This document shows, in pieces, positions 8,138 through 16,448 of a stretch of DNA of 64,000 bases (position 1 is its first letter; every line of letters begins with the position of its first letter). The stretch is taken from positions 620,001-684,000 of the forward strand of contig NZ_JAJAVQ010000002.1 of the NCBI RefSeq assembly GCF_020531985.1. Reading direction: 5' to 3'. The position numbers and the translations under genes were made by a program. The DNA is from Rheinheimera aquimaris. GTDB lineage: Bacteria > Pseudomonadota > Gammaproteobacteria > Enterobacterales > Alteromonadaceae. A model generated the notes under the pieces. The model was not told the origin of the DNA. It did no database searches and was given only the letters and a program-made list of their open reading frames with translations.

Positions 8138-8968
8138 TCACTCTGGCTTTGCCTTTAACTGCTTGATCCTGGGGCTTAGCACCATATCGGTGTAAAGCCG
8201 CTTTACGGTACCATCAGTTTGCATGGCTTTTATATGCCGCTCGATGGTTGGCAGCAGCTTGATATACTGGCTTTGGCGGGATACACCTATGTTGATATGG
8301 GCGTTATTGCCGGTGCTGATATTCAGTGCTGCAATGCGAAAGCGATCCTGATAACTGCTGGTAGAGAAAATGGCATCAGAGGTGCTTACAGTCGGAGAAA
8401 TAAGCGCGTCTACTCTGCCGCGGTACAGCATTTCCAGGCCAGACTCTATCGATTCTACTTCTGCCACATGTGAGCGGTTTTGCTGGATAAACTGCATGGT
8501 GTTTTCGCTGTACAGATAGCCGCGGATGCTGGCAACGGTCAGGTTTTTCAGCTGGCTGAATTGCGTTAGCGGCCTTTTATCACTGCGCAGTAAAAACACG
8601 CTTTCAGCGATGGTAGTCTCATAAGGCAGCAACACCATAATTTTTGCTCTGTCTTCGCTGAACTTCAGGTTAGACATTAAATCGACCTGGCCTTCTTCCA
8701 TCAACCGGAAACAGCGATTTATCGTGGTTCTGGGTGTAAAACGCAGCGTAAAGCCGCTACGTCTGGCCAATTCACGCATCAAATCGACCGAGGGGCCATA
8801 AGGCTCTGCGACATCTTCATAATGGTGAAAGCCTGAGAAGTGATCCAGGCACCAGGTGAGTTCCGGCTGCTCAGGTTCGCTGTGGCTAACCGGCTCTTCA
8901 GATTTGAGCACGGTGCAAAACAACGCTGTGCCTGCAACAAGTATCTGTAATAGCCGGTGGTTACGCAT
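8138..8968 (-). CDS. periplasmic solute-binding protein (SBP_bac_3 family)
   Basis: A 276-aa protein with an N-terminal signal segment (about 1-23, hydrophobic LLQILVAGTALFCTVL) and the two-lobe fold of polar amino-acid binding proteins. Typical segments are PYGPSVDLMRELARRSGF near residue 56, GQVDLMSNLKFSEDRA near 93 and FRIAALNISTGNNAHINIGVSR (split here around residues 210-230) near the end. There are no ABC transporter genes beside it. Stand-alone proteins of this type in Alteromonadales often have unknown ligands. It sits eight bases after ridA and ten before recG, inside the stringent-response operon, which is unusual. RBS AGGATG precedes the ATG at 8968. The ligand and any signalling role are unknown. 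Confidence 0.8.
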   Translation of the reverse strand: MRNHRLLQILVAGTALFCTVLKSEEPVSHSEPEQPELTWCLDHFSGFHHYEDVAEPYGPSVDLMRELARRSGFTLRFTPRTTINRCFRLMEEGQVDLMSNLKFSEDRAKIMVLLPYETTIAESVFLLRSDKRPLTQFSQLKNLTVASIRGYLYSENTMQFIQQNRSHVAEVESIESGLEMLYRGRVDALISPTVSTSDAIFSTSSYQDRFRIAALNISTGNNAHINIGVSRQSQYIKLLPTIERHIKAMQTDGTVKRLYTDMVLSPRIKQLKAKPE

Positions 8969-8976
8969 ACAACATC

Positions 8977-9369
8977 CTAGTGGGTGGACGGTACTTCCAT
9001 CACGCCGTCGATTTCAATCTGGCTGGCACGCGGTAATGCCGACACCTGTACAGCCGCTCTGGCTGGATACGGCTCGGCAAAGTACTGGCTCATAATCTCA
9101 TTGACGGTGGCAAACTGGCTTAAATCGGTCAGGAAAATATTCACTTTGACCATGTCGTTCAGGCCACCGCCAGCCGCTTCACATACGGCCGCCAGATTTT
9201 TAAACACCTGATGTGTCTGCTCGGCAAAATCGTCTGACACCATTTGCATAGTTGATGGCACTAACGGGATTTGCCCTGACAGATACACGGTAGTACCAAT
9301 TTTTACCGCCTGGCTGTAAGTGCCGATAGCTTTCGGTGCATCATTGGTACGGATAATCACTTTTGACAT
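8977..9369 (-). CDS. ridA: RidA family enamine/imine deaminase
   Basis: A 130-aa RidA/YjgF-type trimeric cytosolic protein that hydrolyses reactive enamines such as 2-aminoacrylate made by PLP enzymes. Tyr18 and the conserved Arg104 ([15 protein letters not shown]) that binds the carboxylate of the substrate are present, together with Glu119, so catalytic competence is expected. It lies five bases after spoT and eight before the binding-protein gene, and is presumably co-transcribed. The ridA-spoT neighbourhood recurs in gammaproteobacteria. Length and motifs make the call secure; the cellular substrate here is inferred from the family. Confidence 0.92.
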   Translation of the reverse strand: MSKVIIRTNDAPKAIGTYSQAVKIGTTVYLSGQIPLVPSTMQMVSDDFAEQTHQVFKNLAAVCEAAGGGLNDMVKVNIFLTDLSQFATVNEIMSQYFAEPYPARAAVQVSALPRASQIEIDGVMEVPSTH

Positions 9370-9374
9370 GGGTT

Positions 9375-11510
9375 TTATTTCCTTCTGTATACTTTCTGTA
9401 CATCCGGCATGACGCGTATCTTACGCATTACATTGGCCAGTTGTATTCTGTCGCGTACCGACAGCGTAATTTTGATCACGTACTCACCGGTGTCGCGATC
9501 ATCGGTTGCCAGATCCTGAATGTTTGAATCCTGCGAGGCAATAAGGGTGGTCAGTTTTGCCAGCACACCCTGACGGTTAACAATAAACACGCGGATATCG
9601 CACAGGAATTGTTTATCGCCGGTTTTATCCCAGCGCACCGGGAAGAATTTACCCGGCTCTTTATCCCAGCCTTTAATGTTACGGCAATCTGCCCGGTGCA
9701 CATTCAGGCCTTTACCCGGTGTGGCACTGGCGACTATTTCATCGCCGGGAATCGGCCGGCAACATTTAGCGAACGTCAACAGCATACCTTCAGAGCCGAT
9801 AATAAAGGCTTTGCTCTTCTGCATTGGGCCGACATTGTCTTTCTGGCTGCTTTCATCTGACTCAAATTCGCCCAGCAAGCGCCGTGCTACGGCAATGGCC
9901 AGTTGGTTGCCAAGGCCGATTTCACTGCACAGCTCATCCAGCGATTTCTGTTTCGTATTCTGCAGCACCTGTTCAATACGCTCCGGTGCGATATCTTCCA
10001 GTTTTACTTCACCAAGCGCTGAACTGAGCAAGCGCCGGCCCAGGCCAATAGATTCGTTCTGCTGCTGCTTTTTCAGATAATTACGAATACCTAAAATCGC
10101 ACGGCTGGTCACCACATAGTTCAGCCAGTTAGCATTAGGTTTGCCGCCCGGGCTGGTGACAATTTCTACCGTCTGGCCAGTTTCCAGCGGTTTATTAAGC
10201 GGATAGGGGCGACGGTCGACTTTGGCACCGACGCAGCGGTTACCAATATCGGTGTGCACAGCATAAGCAAAGTCAACGGCAGTGGCGCCTATCGGCAGCT
10301 CGACAATTTTACCCTTGGGTGAAAACACATACAGCTCATCCGGGTACAGTTCAGATTTAACATTTTCGACAAACTCTGCGCTGTTGCCGGCATTTTGCTG
10401 CAGCTCCAGCAGGCTTTGCATCCAGCGCCTGGCACGAATTTGCGCTGTGGTGTCCTGATGCTGGCCGTTGGCTTTATACATCCAGTGCGCGGCAATACCT
10501 TTATCGGCCATTTCATCCATTTCACGGGTGCGCATCTGTATTTCAACCGGAATACCGTGTGGCCCCACCAGCGAGGTGTGCAGCGACTGATAACCGTTCT
10601 GTTTGGGAATGGCGATATAGTCTTTAAAACGGATTTCAATCGGTTTATACAGGTTGTGCACCACGCCAAGCGTGCGGTAGCAATGGTCGATACTGTCGAC
10701 CACCACTCGAAAGGCGTAGATGTCCATCACATCGTTGAACATCAGCTCTTTGTTTTTCATCTTACGGTAGATGCTGTACAGGTGCTTCTCGCGGCCACTG
10801 ACATCAGCATTGATGCCGGCTTGCTCCAGCCGGCCTAAAATTTCATGCTGAATTTTCTCCAGCAGTTCGCGCCGGTTGCCGCGGGCCTGTTTAACAGCTG
10901 TCGACAGTGCGCGGTAGCGCATTGGGTATAGTGCCTGGAAACCCCAGTCTTCCAGCTCGTTTTTAATGTTGTGAATACCCAGGCGGTTGGCGATAGGGGC
11001 GTACAGTTCAAGCGTTTCTTTGGCAATACGGCGGCGCTTTTCTGGCCGCAGGGCGCCCAAGGTGCGCATATTGTGGGTGCGGTCTGCCAGCTTGATTAAG
11101 ATAACGCGGATATCCTGCGTCATCGCCATAAACATTTTTTGCAGGTTGGTGACTTCGAACTCGTGATAATCTTTAAACTTTACTTTATCGAGCTTGCTGA
11201 CGCCCTGAACCAGCTCGGCTACGGTGTCACCAAATTTACTGGCAAGTTCTTCTTTGCTAACCGGAGTGTCTTCAATCACATCGTGCAGCAGCGCGGCCAT
11301 CAGGGTTTCATGGTCCATATGCATATCAGCCAGAATACTGCTGACAGCAACCGGGTGAGTAATATACGGCTCGCCGCTGGAGCGGATTTGCGGCGCGTGC
11401 GCGTCGCGCGCGACCACATAGGCCTGTTGCACTAAGGCAACCTGCTCGGGTGGTAAGTAAGCACTAATCTGTTTTTTCAGACCTTCAAATAAATACACCT
11501 GTGCTCCCAA
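9375..11510 (-). CDS. spoT: bifunctional (p)ppGpp synthetase/hydrolase SpoT
   Basis: A 711-aa SpoT that makes and degrades the alarmone (p)ppGpp. The HD hydrolase site is intact (His52, His76-Asp77 in LLHDVIEDT, Asp144). The synthetase domain carries RFKD (294-297), the RxKD signature of bifunctional SpoT/Rel enzymes rather than the acidic version of RelA, followed by [13 protein letters not shown] domain (about 385-450) and a C-terminal ACT domain (about 635-711) complete the usual architecture. It follows rpoZ after 114 bp and is followed after five bases by ridA. All catalytic elements are present, so both activities are expected. Confidence 0.96.
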   Translation of the reverse strand: MGAQVYLFEGLKKQISAYLPPEQVALVQQAYVVARDAHAPQIRSSGEPYITHPVAVSSILADMHMDHETLMAALLHDVIEDTPVSKEELASKFGDTVAELVQGVSKLDKVKFKDYHEFEVTNLQKMFMAMTQDIRVILIKLADRTHNMRTLGALRPEKRRRIAKETLELYAPIANRLGIHNIKNELEDWGFQALYPMRYRALSTAVKQARGNRRELLEKIQHEILGRLEQAGINADVSGREKHLYSIYRKMKNKELMFNDVMDIYAFRVVVDSIDHCYRTLGVVHNLYKPIEIRFKDYIAIPKQNGYQSLHTSLVGPHGIPVEIQMRTREMDEMADKGIAAHWMYKANGQHQDTTAQIRARRWMQSLLELQQNAGNSAEFVENVKSELYPDELYVFSPKGKIVELPIGATAVDFAYAVHTDIGNRCVGAKVDRRPYPLNKPLETGQTVEIVTSPGGKPNANWLNYVVTSRAILGIRNYLKKQQQNESIGLGRRLLSSALGEVKLEDIAPERIEQVLQNTKQKSLDELCSEIGLGNQLAIAVARRLLGEFESDESSQKDNVGPMQKSKAFIIGSEGMLLTFAKCCRPIPGDEIVASATPGKGLNVHRADCRNIKGWDKEPGKFFPVRWDKTGDKQFLCDIRVFIVNRQGVLAKLTTLIASQDSNIQDLATDDRDTGEYVIKITLSVRDRIQLANVMRKIRVMPDVQKVYRRK

Positions 11511-11624
11511 ACTGCGACAGCAAACAAAACACGCCGTTAAGCGCGGGATTTATTATGAATATACGTCTATTTGTTACAGTTGCCAACGGCTAATACGCCG
11601 CTGGCCTGCAGATGGCGGGGGTTT

Positions 11625-11900
11625 TTAGTGGTCTGAACCAATAATAGCGGCTACCGCTGCCATTTCTGACGCTTCCTGCTGGATTTGATCGCGACGTTCC
11701 TGCTCATCCAGTACTGAGTTGGTGATCAGGCCTTTTTCGATTTCGCGCAGGGCAACAACAGTAGGTTTATCGTTTTCGATATCTACCATAGGCTCTTTGC
11801 CTTCAACGGCTAACTGACGGGCACGGCGTGCAGCCACCAGAATTAAGTCAAAACGGTTACCAATTTTATCTACTGCATCTTGAACAGTTACGCGTGCCAT
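11625..11900 (-). CDS. rpoZ: RNA polymerase omega subunit
   Basis: A 91-aa omega subunit starting [20 protein letters not shown], the family N-terminus, with the conserved VAARRARQL helix. It assists assembly of the beta-prime subunit into RNA polymerase and contributes to a ppGpp binding site, which fits its position between gmk and spoT. It is the same length as the E. coli protein. The gene lies 45 bp downstream of gmk. Confidence 0.96.
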   Translation of the reverse strand: MARVTVQDAVDKIGNRFDLILVAARRARQLAVEGKEPMVDIENDKPTVVALREIEKGLITNSVLDEQERRDQIQQEASEMAAVAAIIGSDH

Positions 11901-11945
11901 TTACCACTCCAGTGTTCGGGCCATCACAAGACCGCATAGTTTACG

Positions 11946-12578
11946 CTAGTTTGCTGTTTTCGCCAACAGTTGTGTAAGCAGCGCCTTGTGTTTGCAGGCC
12001 TGGCTGCCAAAACCATTGCGCTGCGCCAGCACAATGCGCTCAAACTCCGCCAGTGCCGTATCAAAGTTATCGTTAATAATCAGGTACTCGTATTCACCGG
12101 CATGGCTCATTTCACTTTGTGCCTGCGCCATACGTTTGGCGATAACCTCGCTTGAGTCCTGGCCGCGGTTATTTAAACGTTGTTCCAGTTCGCTCAGGCT
12201 TGGTGGCAGGATAAAAATGCCCTTGGCTGATGGTTCTTGCTTTTTAATCTGCCGTGCGCCCTGCCAGTCGATGTCGAGAAATACATCGATGCCCTGGTTT
12301 AAGCTGTCGCGAATGGTACTTTTAGAGGTGCCATAGTAGTTGCCAAATACTTCAGCCCATTCAAAAAACTCATTGTTGGCAATTAAGGCTTTAAACTCGT
12401 CCACGCTGATAAAGTGATAGTGCACGCCGTTTAGCTCTCCGGGGCGTGGCGCGCGGGTCGTGTGAGATACACTGACCTGCATATCGTGGTGGCGTTTCAG
12501 TAATGCCTGGATCAGGCTGGATTTACCGGCACCACTTGGTGCGGAAATAATAAATAAGTTACCTGCAAGTTCCTGCAT
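11946..12578 (-). CDS. gmk: guanylate kinase
   Basis: A 210-aa enzyme phosphorylating GMP to GDP. The P-loop APSGAGKSS spans residues 13-21, followed by the GMP-binding segment [11 protein letters not shown] (about 38-48) and GVHYHF. As first gene of the gmk-rpoZ-spoT operon it links guanine nucleotide supply with (p)ppGpp metabolism. A candidate promoter is 33-61 bp upstream, and beyond that lies a long hairpin repeat. Confidence 0.95.
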   Translation of the reverse strand: MQELAGNLFIISAPSGAGKSSLIQALLKRHHDMQVSVSHTTRAPRPGELNGVHYHFISVDEFKALIANNEFFEWAEVFGNYYGTSKSTIRDSLNQGIDVFLDIDWQGARQIKKQEPSAKGIFILPPSLSELEQRLNNRGQDSSEVIAKRMAQAQSEMSHAGEYEYLIINDNFDTALAEFERIVLAQRNGFGSQACKHKALLTQLLAKTAN

Positions 12579-12610
12579 AGCTGTTCACAGTTGGCGGTTA
12601 AAGACAGCGG

Positions 12611-12639
12611 ATTTTAGACGCTACCTGTTCGACGTGCAA
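12611..12639 (-). promoter_or_regulatory. candidate sigma-70 promoter of the gmk operon
   Basis: Read on the minus strand, TTGCAC (12639-12634) and TAAAAT (12616-12611) are separated by 17 bp and lie upstream of gmk. The -10 is five of six to consensus, the -35 only three of six. It may be weak or need help. Confidence 0.4.
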
Positions 12640-12665
12640 ATTTGTCTGGGCAAACTCTGGTTGTA

Positions 12666-12771
12666 GCGCAAATAGCGCTGCTCACGTCAACACGCCGTGA
12701 ACCCGTCCCTGGGGGCTCGTTTCCGCCCATCCAGGGCTTCAACGGTTGACTTAGAGCAGCGCTATTTACGC
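12666..12771. repeat. long hairpin repeat, family A, copy 1
   Basis: Outer arms 12666-12683 and 12754-12771 are complementary at 17 of 18 positions (AAATAGCGCTGCTC in the left arm). Inside are GTCAAC/GTTGAC (12686-12691 and 12745-12750) and a core beginning CACGCCGTGAACCC with CCCTGG...CCAGGG and GCCCATCCAGGGC hairpins. The core recurs at 48264-48334, but the outer arms there have a different sequence that is again self-complementary. The element lies between the DUF4442 gene's 3' end and the gmk promoter and could terminate or insulate transcription. Confidence 0.85.
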
Positions 12772-12791
12772 AGATATCACTGCGGTGTTTC

Positions 12792-13274
12792 CTATCTTTT
12801 CGTTTTCGCCTTAACAGATAGTGTCAGCGTAAAGGTTGCCATGGCTTCGTCACCATGCAGGCTGGGGCAGGTAACCACCACCGACACCGGCTTGTTTATC
12901 CGCTCGCCACTGGCTAATGACTCGTCAATCATCGCATCGATAATATCGCCATCGTGGCTGGTAAAGTGCACCTTCGCTTCTGGGCGTTTTAAAAACTGCC
13001 CCTGTACATCTTTAAAGGCAAAGTTGGCATTTACGCCACGCGCTTTGGCTTTGCTGAACACCAGAAAAGCACCGGCTAAATCAGCGCCTATCGCCAGCGC
13101 ACCAAAATAAATGCTGCCCAGATGGTTTTTTGTCCGCCAGCTGTGCGGCATGGTGACTTCCAGCGTTTTGCTATCCATCCGCACGATCCGGGGTGAACAA
13201 AAACCTATCAGCGGGATATAGCGCCAGGCGAATAATTTCAGGCCCCAGTTGGCTTTGCTTAAAGAGATGGCCAT
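12792..13274 (-). CDS. DUF4442 hotdog-fold protein (thioesterase-like)
   Basis: A 160-aa protein of the DUF4442 family, related to acyl-CoA thioesterases of the hotdog superfamily. Family-like segments are PHSWRTKNHLGSIYFGALAIGADLAG (split around residues 43-68), where the NHLGSIYFGAL helix is the hotdog central helix. The substrate is unknown and DUF4442 proteins are mostly uncharacterised. RBS GGAGCC precedes ATG 13274. It is transcribed alone, leftward, divergent from the diguanylate cyclase gene; hairpin repeat copy 1 follows its stop codon. Confidence 0.8.
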   Translation of the reverse strand: MAISLSKANWGLKLFAWRYIPLIGFCSPRIVRMDSKTLEVTMPHSWRTKNHLGSIYFGALAIGADLAGAFLVFSKAKARGVNANFAFKDVQGQFLKRPEAKVHFTSHDGDIIDAMIDESLASGERINKPVSVVVTCPSLHGDEAMATFTLTLSVKAKTKR

Positions 13275-13449
13275 TGCTCTGGCTCCTTAGTTAACTATGC
13301 AGGCGAGCTTACACTGGTAAGACCATTGCTGCAAGGCAACCGCTCGGGCGCTTAAAGATACCACTCGTCCGGATTCTGTTGGGTAGCTTAAAGCGAGCTA
13401 TAGTAGAGTCTGAATACATAATAATTTCTAAAAGCAGGGTGTTAACGAC

Positions 13450-16380
13450 GTGCGCTGGTATGTTGGCTTTTATGCGCTGATGCTGCTTGGTTGCGTTTGT
13501 CTGACCAAGCTGCAGGCTATGGTGCTGAGTCAGGATGAATATCTGTATCGTGTTTGGTCGGTAGAGTCCGGCTTGCCACAGATTTCGGTTACCGCTATTG
13601 CCCAGGATGCACAGGGTTTTCTCTGGCTGGGTACGCAAAATGGCCTGGCGCGGTTTGATGGTGTGCACTTTGATGTATTCAATACCGCCAATACCCCTGC
13701 GTTCTCGTCTAATTTGATTACGGCACTGCATATCGATCAGCAGCAACGGCTGTGGATTGGCACGGTAAACGGCCTGATGCGTTACCAGCAAGGCCAGTTT
13801 AGCAGGCTGGATCAGCAGCAACCGCTGCAAGGCAATATTACCAGTTTTGCTGAGCTTTCAGATGGCACTATGTATGTTGGTGGTGCCCAGTTGTATCAAT
13901 GGCGTGAGCCGCAGGCGGAACTGACACCTGTCGCGGCACATAACGGTGCGGTATTTCAGTTGTTTCAGCAACAGGACACTGTTTGGGTTGGTGCGTTAAA
14001 TGGCTTTGGTATCTTAACGGCTGACGGTTATCAGTGGCACAACGCACCACAGAACCTTGCCGGGCTTCAAATCAGCGAGTTGGCCAGACAAGACAGCGAT
14101 CTTTACCTTGGGTCGAATCTCGGCCTGTTTCGCTGGCAGCGTGGACAATGGCAGGCGATGACGTTGCCGGGGCAGCCGGATGAAACCCGGATTGAGCTGT
14201 TGTATCTCGATCCACAACAGAAGTTGTGGGTGGCCAGTTATGACAAGTTGTATAGCTTGCAGCAGGGACAATTACTGCTGGCAGACAGCGTGCAAGGGCC
14301 GGTGGAACGCTTCTCCTGGATAGAGTCGATGCTGCAAGACCGGCACGGTAATATCTGGCTTGGTAGCCATTCTCACGGCTTGAAGCGGTTGCGGCGGCCA
14401 CCGACCCAAAGATTTAGTAAAGAACAGGGTATCGCCGACCCCTATGTCTGGGCGGTGCAGCCGTGGCAGCAACATTTACTGGCTGGTACCAGCGGTGGCT
14501 TATCGTTACTGCAACATGGCCGGTTTCAGCCACTGATGGCGAATCAGTATCTGCCCAGTGTATTTGTTTACAGTATGCTGCTGGACAGTGAGCAAAGGCT
14601 GTGGGTAGGTACCCGGGCCGGCCTGAGCCGGTTGGACGGTAAAAATCTGGCCTGGCAACGTAATTATGCGGACATTTCTCACTTGCTGGTGACTACGCTG
14701 GCGCAGGAAGGTGAGCGTATCTGGGTGGGCACTAACGGCGGCCTGTTTTATCTGCAGGATGATGAGTTGCAGCAACAACAGGTGCCGCAAGTGCTGCAAC
14801 AGGCCAAAATACGCATAGTACTGCCCGACAGCCAGCAAAGGTTATGGGTTGGTACCGAAAATGGTTTGTTCCTGCGCGACAAGGAGAGTTTTGCCCGGCT
14901 TGATAATATGCCGCTATCCGGTAGCTTTATCAGCACGGTAAAACAATTTGCCGACGGCAACATTCTGGTTGGCAGTTTTGATCAGGGTTTTGTATTGGGT
15001 CAGCCCGGGAATTGGCGTTGGTTCACCCAGTTGCAGGGGTTACCCGGTAATGGCGTCATGCACGCAGAATTAGTTGAAAATCAGTTGCTAATCAGTAACT
15101 TTCAGGGCTTTTACCGGGTGAATTATCCGGCCTTAACGCAAGGCAGCGTCGAACAGCTCTACATGCTGGTGGACGACCGCCGGCCAGATGCGGAAACTGA
15201 TTCGCACCGCTGTTGCAACGGAGCCGGCAGCAGCAAAGGCGCGCTGCATCAGGGACGGGTGTGGTACCCGACATTGAACGGCGTGTTGTCTTTACCCTTG
15301 CAGCAACTTATCCAGCATGCACCGGTACCCGAGCCGGTAATCAGAAGTCTAACTGCAGGTTCAGAGCGCTATCGCAGTAATAACGTGCGGTTAGCTCCGG
15401 AGCAGAGTGACTGGCATTTTCGCTTTACCGCGCCCTATTTTGTCTATCCTTCATCAGTACAGTTCCGCTATCAGCTGCATGGTTATGACAACAACTGGAT
15501 AGATGCCGGTACTCGGCGTGAGGCGTTTTACACCAACCTGCCACCGGGAAACTACAGCTTTAACGTACAGGTACGCCTGGCCGCTGATTATCGTTGGAGC
15601 GACACTGTCACTATGAATATCGAGCTTCGCCCGTATTGGTATGAAACCACCTGGGCCAGAGCCCTGTTTTTACTGTTAATGTTGCTGATACTGTGTGGCC
15701 TGTACCGCTGGCGTCTGCTGGCATTGGCCAGATCACAACGGCAGCTGGCGAAGCTGGTGGCCGAGCGCACCTGCGAGCTGCATCAGGCCAATGAGAAGTT
15801 GCAGCAAATGAGTATGCAGGATGCGCTGACCGGCTTACACAACAGACGTTATCTGGACATTAATATTGAGCAGATTTTGTCGCGTAGCGCACGTAGCGGG
15901 GGCTTACTGACATTGGCGTTGCTGGATTTGGATCATTTTAAAAGCATTAATGACAAGCTGGGGCATCAGGTTGGTGATGTCATATTAAAACAACTGGCTG
16001 ATATAGTCCGTCAAAGCAGCCGTAGCGCTGATCATCTGATCCGTTGGGGGGGCGAAGAGTTTTTGCTGATCCTGGAACACAATGATGATGTCCCCCGGGC
16101 ATTGCAGCGGCTGTTGCAGGCGATTAAGCAACACCCGTGGCAGCAACTGCCCAAACCGCTGACGTGCTCTGTCGGTGCTGTGACGTTCAGTGCCGAAGCC
16201 AACTGGCAGCAACAACTGCAATGGGCAGATCAGGCGTTGTATTGGGTGAAGCAGCACGGCCGCGATGGCTATTTGCTGCTACAGCAAGGGGGAAATTTGC
16301 GTGAAAACATGGATTTAGCGCTATTGCTGCGTGACGGTACCGTGCCAGTACACAGCGACAAGCTGCCGCTACCTGACTGA
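13450..16380 (+). CDS. beta-propeller sensor diguanylate cyclase (Reg_prop-YYY-GGDEF)
   Basis: A 976-aa membrane protein predicted to make cyclic di-GMP in response to a periplasmic signal. A signal/anchor helix (about 5-23) precedes a large periplasmic region with at least eight LWxGTxxGL-type propeller blades (residues 55-500), the conserved CCNGAG segment near 595 and a YYY domain (about 655-730). One transmembrane helix (about 737-757) leads to a short coiled coil and a GGDEF domain with GGEEF at 867-871. The inhibitory-site motif RSAD (858-861) is present, so product feedback is expected. I accept the GTG at 13450 because it restores the signal segment and AGGGTG lies ten bases upstream. 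The ligand is unknown; related proteins are abundant in Alteromonadales. Confidence 0.85.
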   Translation: MRWYVGFYALMLLGCVCLTKLQAMVLSQDEYLYRVWSVESGLPQISVTAIAQDAQGFLWLGTQNGLARFDGVHFDVFNTANTPAFSSNLITALHIDQQQRLWIGTVNGLMRYQQGQFSRLDQQQPLQGNITSFAELSDGTMYVGGAQLYQWREPQAELTPVAAHNGAVFQLFQQQDTVWVGALNGFGILTADGYQWHNAPQNLAGLQISELARQDSDLYLGSNLGLFRWQRGQWQAMTLPGQPDETRIELLYLDPQQKLWVASYDKLYSLQQGQLLLADSVQGPVERFSWIESMLQDRHGNIWLGSHSHGLKRLRRPPTQRFSKEQGIADPYVWAVQPWQQHLLAGTSGGLSLLQHGRFQPLMANQYLPSVFVYSMLLDSEQRLWVGTRAGLSRLDGKNLAWQRNYADISHLLVTTLAQEGERIWVGTNGGLFYLQDDELQQQQVPQVLQQAKIRIVLPDSQQRLWVGTENGLFLRDKESFARLDNMPLSGSFISTVKQFADGNILVGSFDQGFVLGQPGNWRWFTQLQGLPGNGVMHAELVENQLLISNFQGFYRVNYPALTQGSVEQLYMLVDDRRPDAETDSHRCCNGAGSSKGALHQGRVWYPTLNGVLSLPLQQLIQHAPVPEPVIRSLTAGSERYRSNNVRLAPEQSDWHFRFTAPYFVYPSSVQFRYQLHGYDNNWIDAGTRREAFYTNLPPGNYSFNVQVRLAADYRWSDTVTMNIELRPYWYETTWARALFLLLMLLILCGLYRWRLLALARSQRQLAKLVAERTCELHQANEKLQQMSMQDALTGLHNRRYLDINIEQILSRSARSGGLLTLALLDLDHFKSINDKLGHQVGDVILKQLADIVRQSSRSADHLIRWGGEEFLLILEHNDDVPRALQRLLQAIKQHPWQQLPKPLTCSVGAVTFSAEANWQQQLQWADQALYWVKQHGRDGYLLLQQGGNLRENMDLALLLRDGTVPVHSDKLPLPD

Positions 16381-16387
16381 ATGCATT

Positions 16388-16416
16388 TTGCCGCACGCGA
16401 CGGATTTGGGTATAGT
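16388..16416 (+). promoter_or_regulatory. candidate sigma-70 promoter of the Gcr-family gene
   Basis: TTGCCG (16388-16393), 17 bp, TATAGT (16411-16416), ending 32 bp before the start codon at 16449. The -10 is five of six and the -35 four of six to consensus. Confidence 0.55.
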
Positions 16417-16448
16417 CCGCTTTCAGATTAACAGGGCCGGAGAGGGAA

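Noticed and set aside
9676..10080. 134-codon frame antisense to spoT
   Set aside because: Lies wholly within conserved spoT coding sequence and has shadow-like composition.
13309..13830. 173-codon minus-strand frame at the start of the diguanylate cyclase gene
   Set aside because: Mostly antisense to the conserved propeller domain; no ribosome site.
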